6,820 bases of DNA, taken from positions 1 to 6,820 of the forward strand of contig CAXMST010000025.1 in NCBI GenBank assembly GCA_964196325.1, given 5' to 3'. Origin of the DNA: CAXMST01 sp964196325. GTDB taxonomy: Bacteria; Actinomycetota; Thermoleophilia; Solirubrobacterales; 70-9. The translations under genes were made by a program, and so were the position numbers. Shown in pieces: positions 6,530 to 6,820 of this stretch (position 1 is the first letter of the stretch; the number at the start of each line of letters is the position of its first letter). The notes beneath the pieces are model-generated. The model did no database searches. It worked only from the letters and a program-made list of their open reading frames with translations, and was not told the DNA's origin.

Positions 6530-6659
6530 ACTCGGGGTCGAGTGTGAGCGCTCCGATCCGCCGCAAGATCGCCTCGGCCACCTGGGTCGGATTGACGTGA
6601 TATTCGCCGTCGGCTACGCGACGCTGGACCTGTCCTAGATGGGTTGCATGGCTGTTCAT
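6465..6659 (-). CDS. small FlgM-like (anti-sigma-28) protein
   Basis: 64 aa. Residues 11-35 (VQRRVADGEYHVNPTQVAEA then ILRRI) match the pattern of the FlgM C-terminal sigma-binding region: basic helix, D-G-x-Y-x-V-(D/N)-P turn, then a helix A-xx-I/L-L. FlgM holds the flagellar sigma factor (FliA/sigma-28) inactive until the hook-basal body is complete and FlgM is exported. This copy is shorter than the common 85-100 aa: the first part is only about ten residues and the Pro/Arg-rich tail (45-64) has no family match. ATG 6659 is fixed as the start by an in-frame TAG nine bases upstream; AGGAG at 6673-6677 is a somewhat distant (13 nt) ribosome binding site. The last 65 bp lie antisense inside the end of thiL. 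No other flagellar gene is in view, so the assignment rests on this short motif. Confidence 0.55.
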   Translation of the reverse strand: MNSHATHLGQVQRRVADGEYHVNPTQVAEAILRRIGALTLDPEFTDPPGAGRNPQRPPDRRRAV

Positions 6660-6672
6660 CGGTAGCTATCTG

Positions 6673-6677
6673 CTCCT
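6673..6677 (-). promoter_or_regulatory. ribosome binding site (AGGAG) for the FlgM-like gene
   Basis: AGGAG on the minus strand, 13 nt before the ATG at 6659. The gap is longer than the usual 5-9 nt, but this is among the best Shine-Dalgarno matches in the window and it directly follows the leader hairpin (3 nt after its 3' arm), so hairpin folding could influence access to it. Confidence 0.4.
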
Positions 6678-6680
6678 GTC

Positions 6681-6722
6681 CCCTAGCCGGCAGCTTTGGT
6701 CCCATCCTTTAGCCGACTAGGG
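6681..6722 (-). promoter_or_regulatory. 11-bp stem, 20-nt loop hairpin in leader of FlgM-like gene
   Basis: On the minus strand, CCCTAGTCGGC (6722-6712) pairs with GCCGGCTAGGG (6691-6681): ten Watson-Crick pairs and one G-U, closing a 20-nt loop (6711-6692) that contains GGATGGGACC and CAAAGCT. The 3' arm ends 3 nt before the AGGAG site. It could be a translation-controlling leader, a DNA operator, or part of a promoter: TAAA (6711-6708), 16 nt, then GCCGGCTA (6691-6684) loosely resembles the sigma-28/WhiG pattern TAAA-N15-GCCGATAA. No T-tract follows, so an intrinsic terminator is unlikely. I do not recognise it as a known riboswitch class. Confidence 0.45.
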
Positions 6723-6758
6723 CATTCGTCCAGCCGGTGTCCTCTAGTACACCCATCC
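6685..6758 (-). repeat. imperfect direct repeats in the leader upstream of the FlgM-like gene
   Basis: On the minus strand, GGATGGG occurs at 6758-6752 and 6707-6701 (51 bp apart), each followed after 10-14 nt by CCGGCT (6737-6732 and 6690-6685). A third related copy, TCGGCT, lies at 6716-6711. The core CGGCT therefore appears three times, 21 and 26 bp apart. This could be a duplicated protein-binding site or RNA element; chance is possible in GC-rich DNA. Confidence 0.35.
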
Positions 6759-6781
6759 GCAAATACGATCACCCTCACGCG

Positions 6782-6793
6782 GCGTCCGGACGC
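6782..6793. repeat. 12-bp perfect palindrome (GCGTCCGGACGC)
   Basis: GCGTCC/GGACGC is a perfect 12-bp palindrome near the right edge, without a spacer. It could be an operator half of whatever controls the leftward FlgM-like gene or the 3' signal of a gene beyond the window. No coding sequence is evident in 6660-6820 on either strand. Confidence 0.3.
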
Positions 6794-6820
6794 GCCTGAC
6801 GGCACCCGGCCTCCGCCCAC

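Noticed and set aside
6660..6725. Resemblance of GGGACCAAAGCTGCCGGCTA and the later TAGCTACCGATG to the c-di-GMP-I (GEMM) riboswitch core
   Set aside because: The similarity lies in the GGGACGCAAAGC-CCGG region, but a G is missing, there is no room for the P2 hairpin with its tetraloop, and the P3 arm has no partner in the right place. The long 11-bp stem instead uses the same bases. A covariance-model scan would settle it.

Overview
The window is about 6.8 kb of GC-rich bacterial chromosome with a housekeeping character. Codon use is strongly G/C-biased, TTG/GTG starts are common, Shine-Dalgarno signals are weak, and the gene set includes an MptB-like polyprenol-phosphomannose mannosyltransferase, a TAP-type alpha/beta hydrolase, and an L,D-transpeptidase with Ig-like and PG-binding-like parts. 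Together these suggest an actinobacterium, probably the deep-branching class Thermoleophilia (Solirubrobacterales-like). That placement is inference from gene style, not a database match. I see no mobile element, CRISPR array, tRNA or rRNA.

Layout. (1) 1-510, plus strand: the 3' part of a secreted-type alpha/beta hydrolase (TAP family) whose frame is broken by one extra G at 371-373. (2) 555-974, plus: yjbQ (UPF0047). (3) 983-4115, minus: a compact run transcribed leftward, HAD-like hydrolase -> CPBP membrane protease (4-nt GTGA overlap) -> secreted L,D-transpeptidase -> pyrE, probably one operon. yjbQ and pyrE converge with only 8 bp between stop codons, and a perfect 7-bp inverted repeat spans both stops. 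(4) 4209-6529, plus: a GT-C mannosyltransferase (MptB-like) followed after 20 nt by thiL, which has a -10-like hexamer placed as for a leaderless transcript. (5) 6465-6659, minus: a 64-aa FlgM-like protein whose 3' end overlaps the end of thiL in antisense. Its upstream leader (6660-6820) holds a strong 11-bp hairpin, repeated sequence blocks and a weak sigma-28-like arrangement.

Working together: the minus-strand operon mixes cell-envelope work (L,D-transpeptidase, CPBP protease) with pyrimidine synthesis (PyrE). MptB-like belongs to lipoglycan/polysaccharide assembly at the membrane. ThiL makes thiamine diphosphate, and YjbQ-family proteins can make thiamine phosphate, ThiL's substrate, as a side activity. 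The FlgM-like gene hints at flagellar regulation beyond the right edge. Most of the window is ordinary; the least explained part is the FlgM-like gene with its structured leader at the right end.
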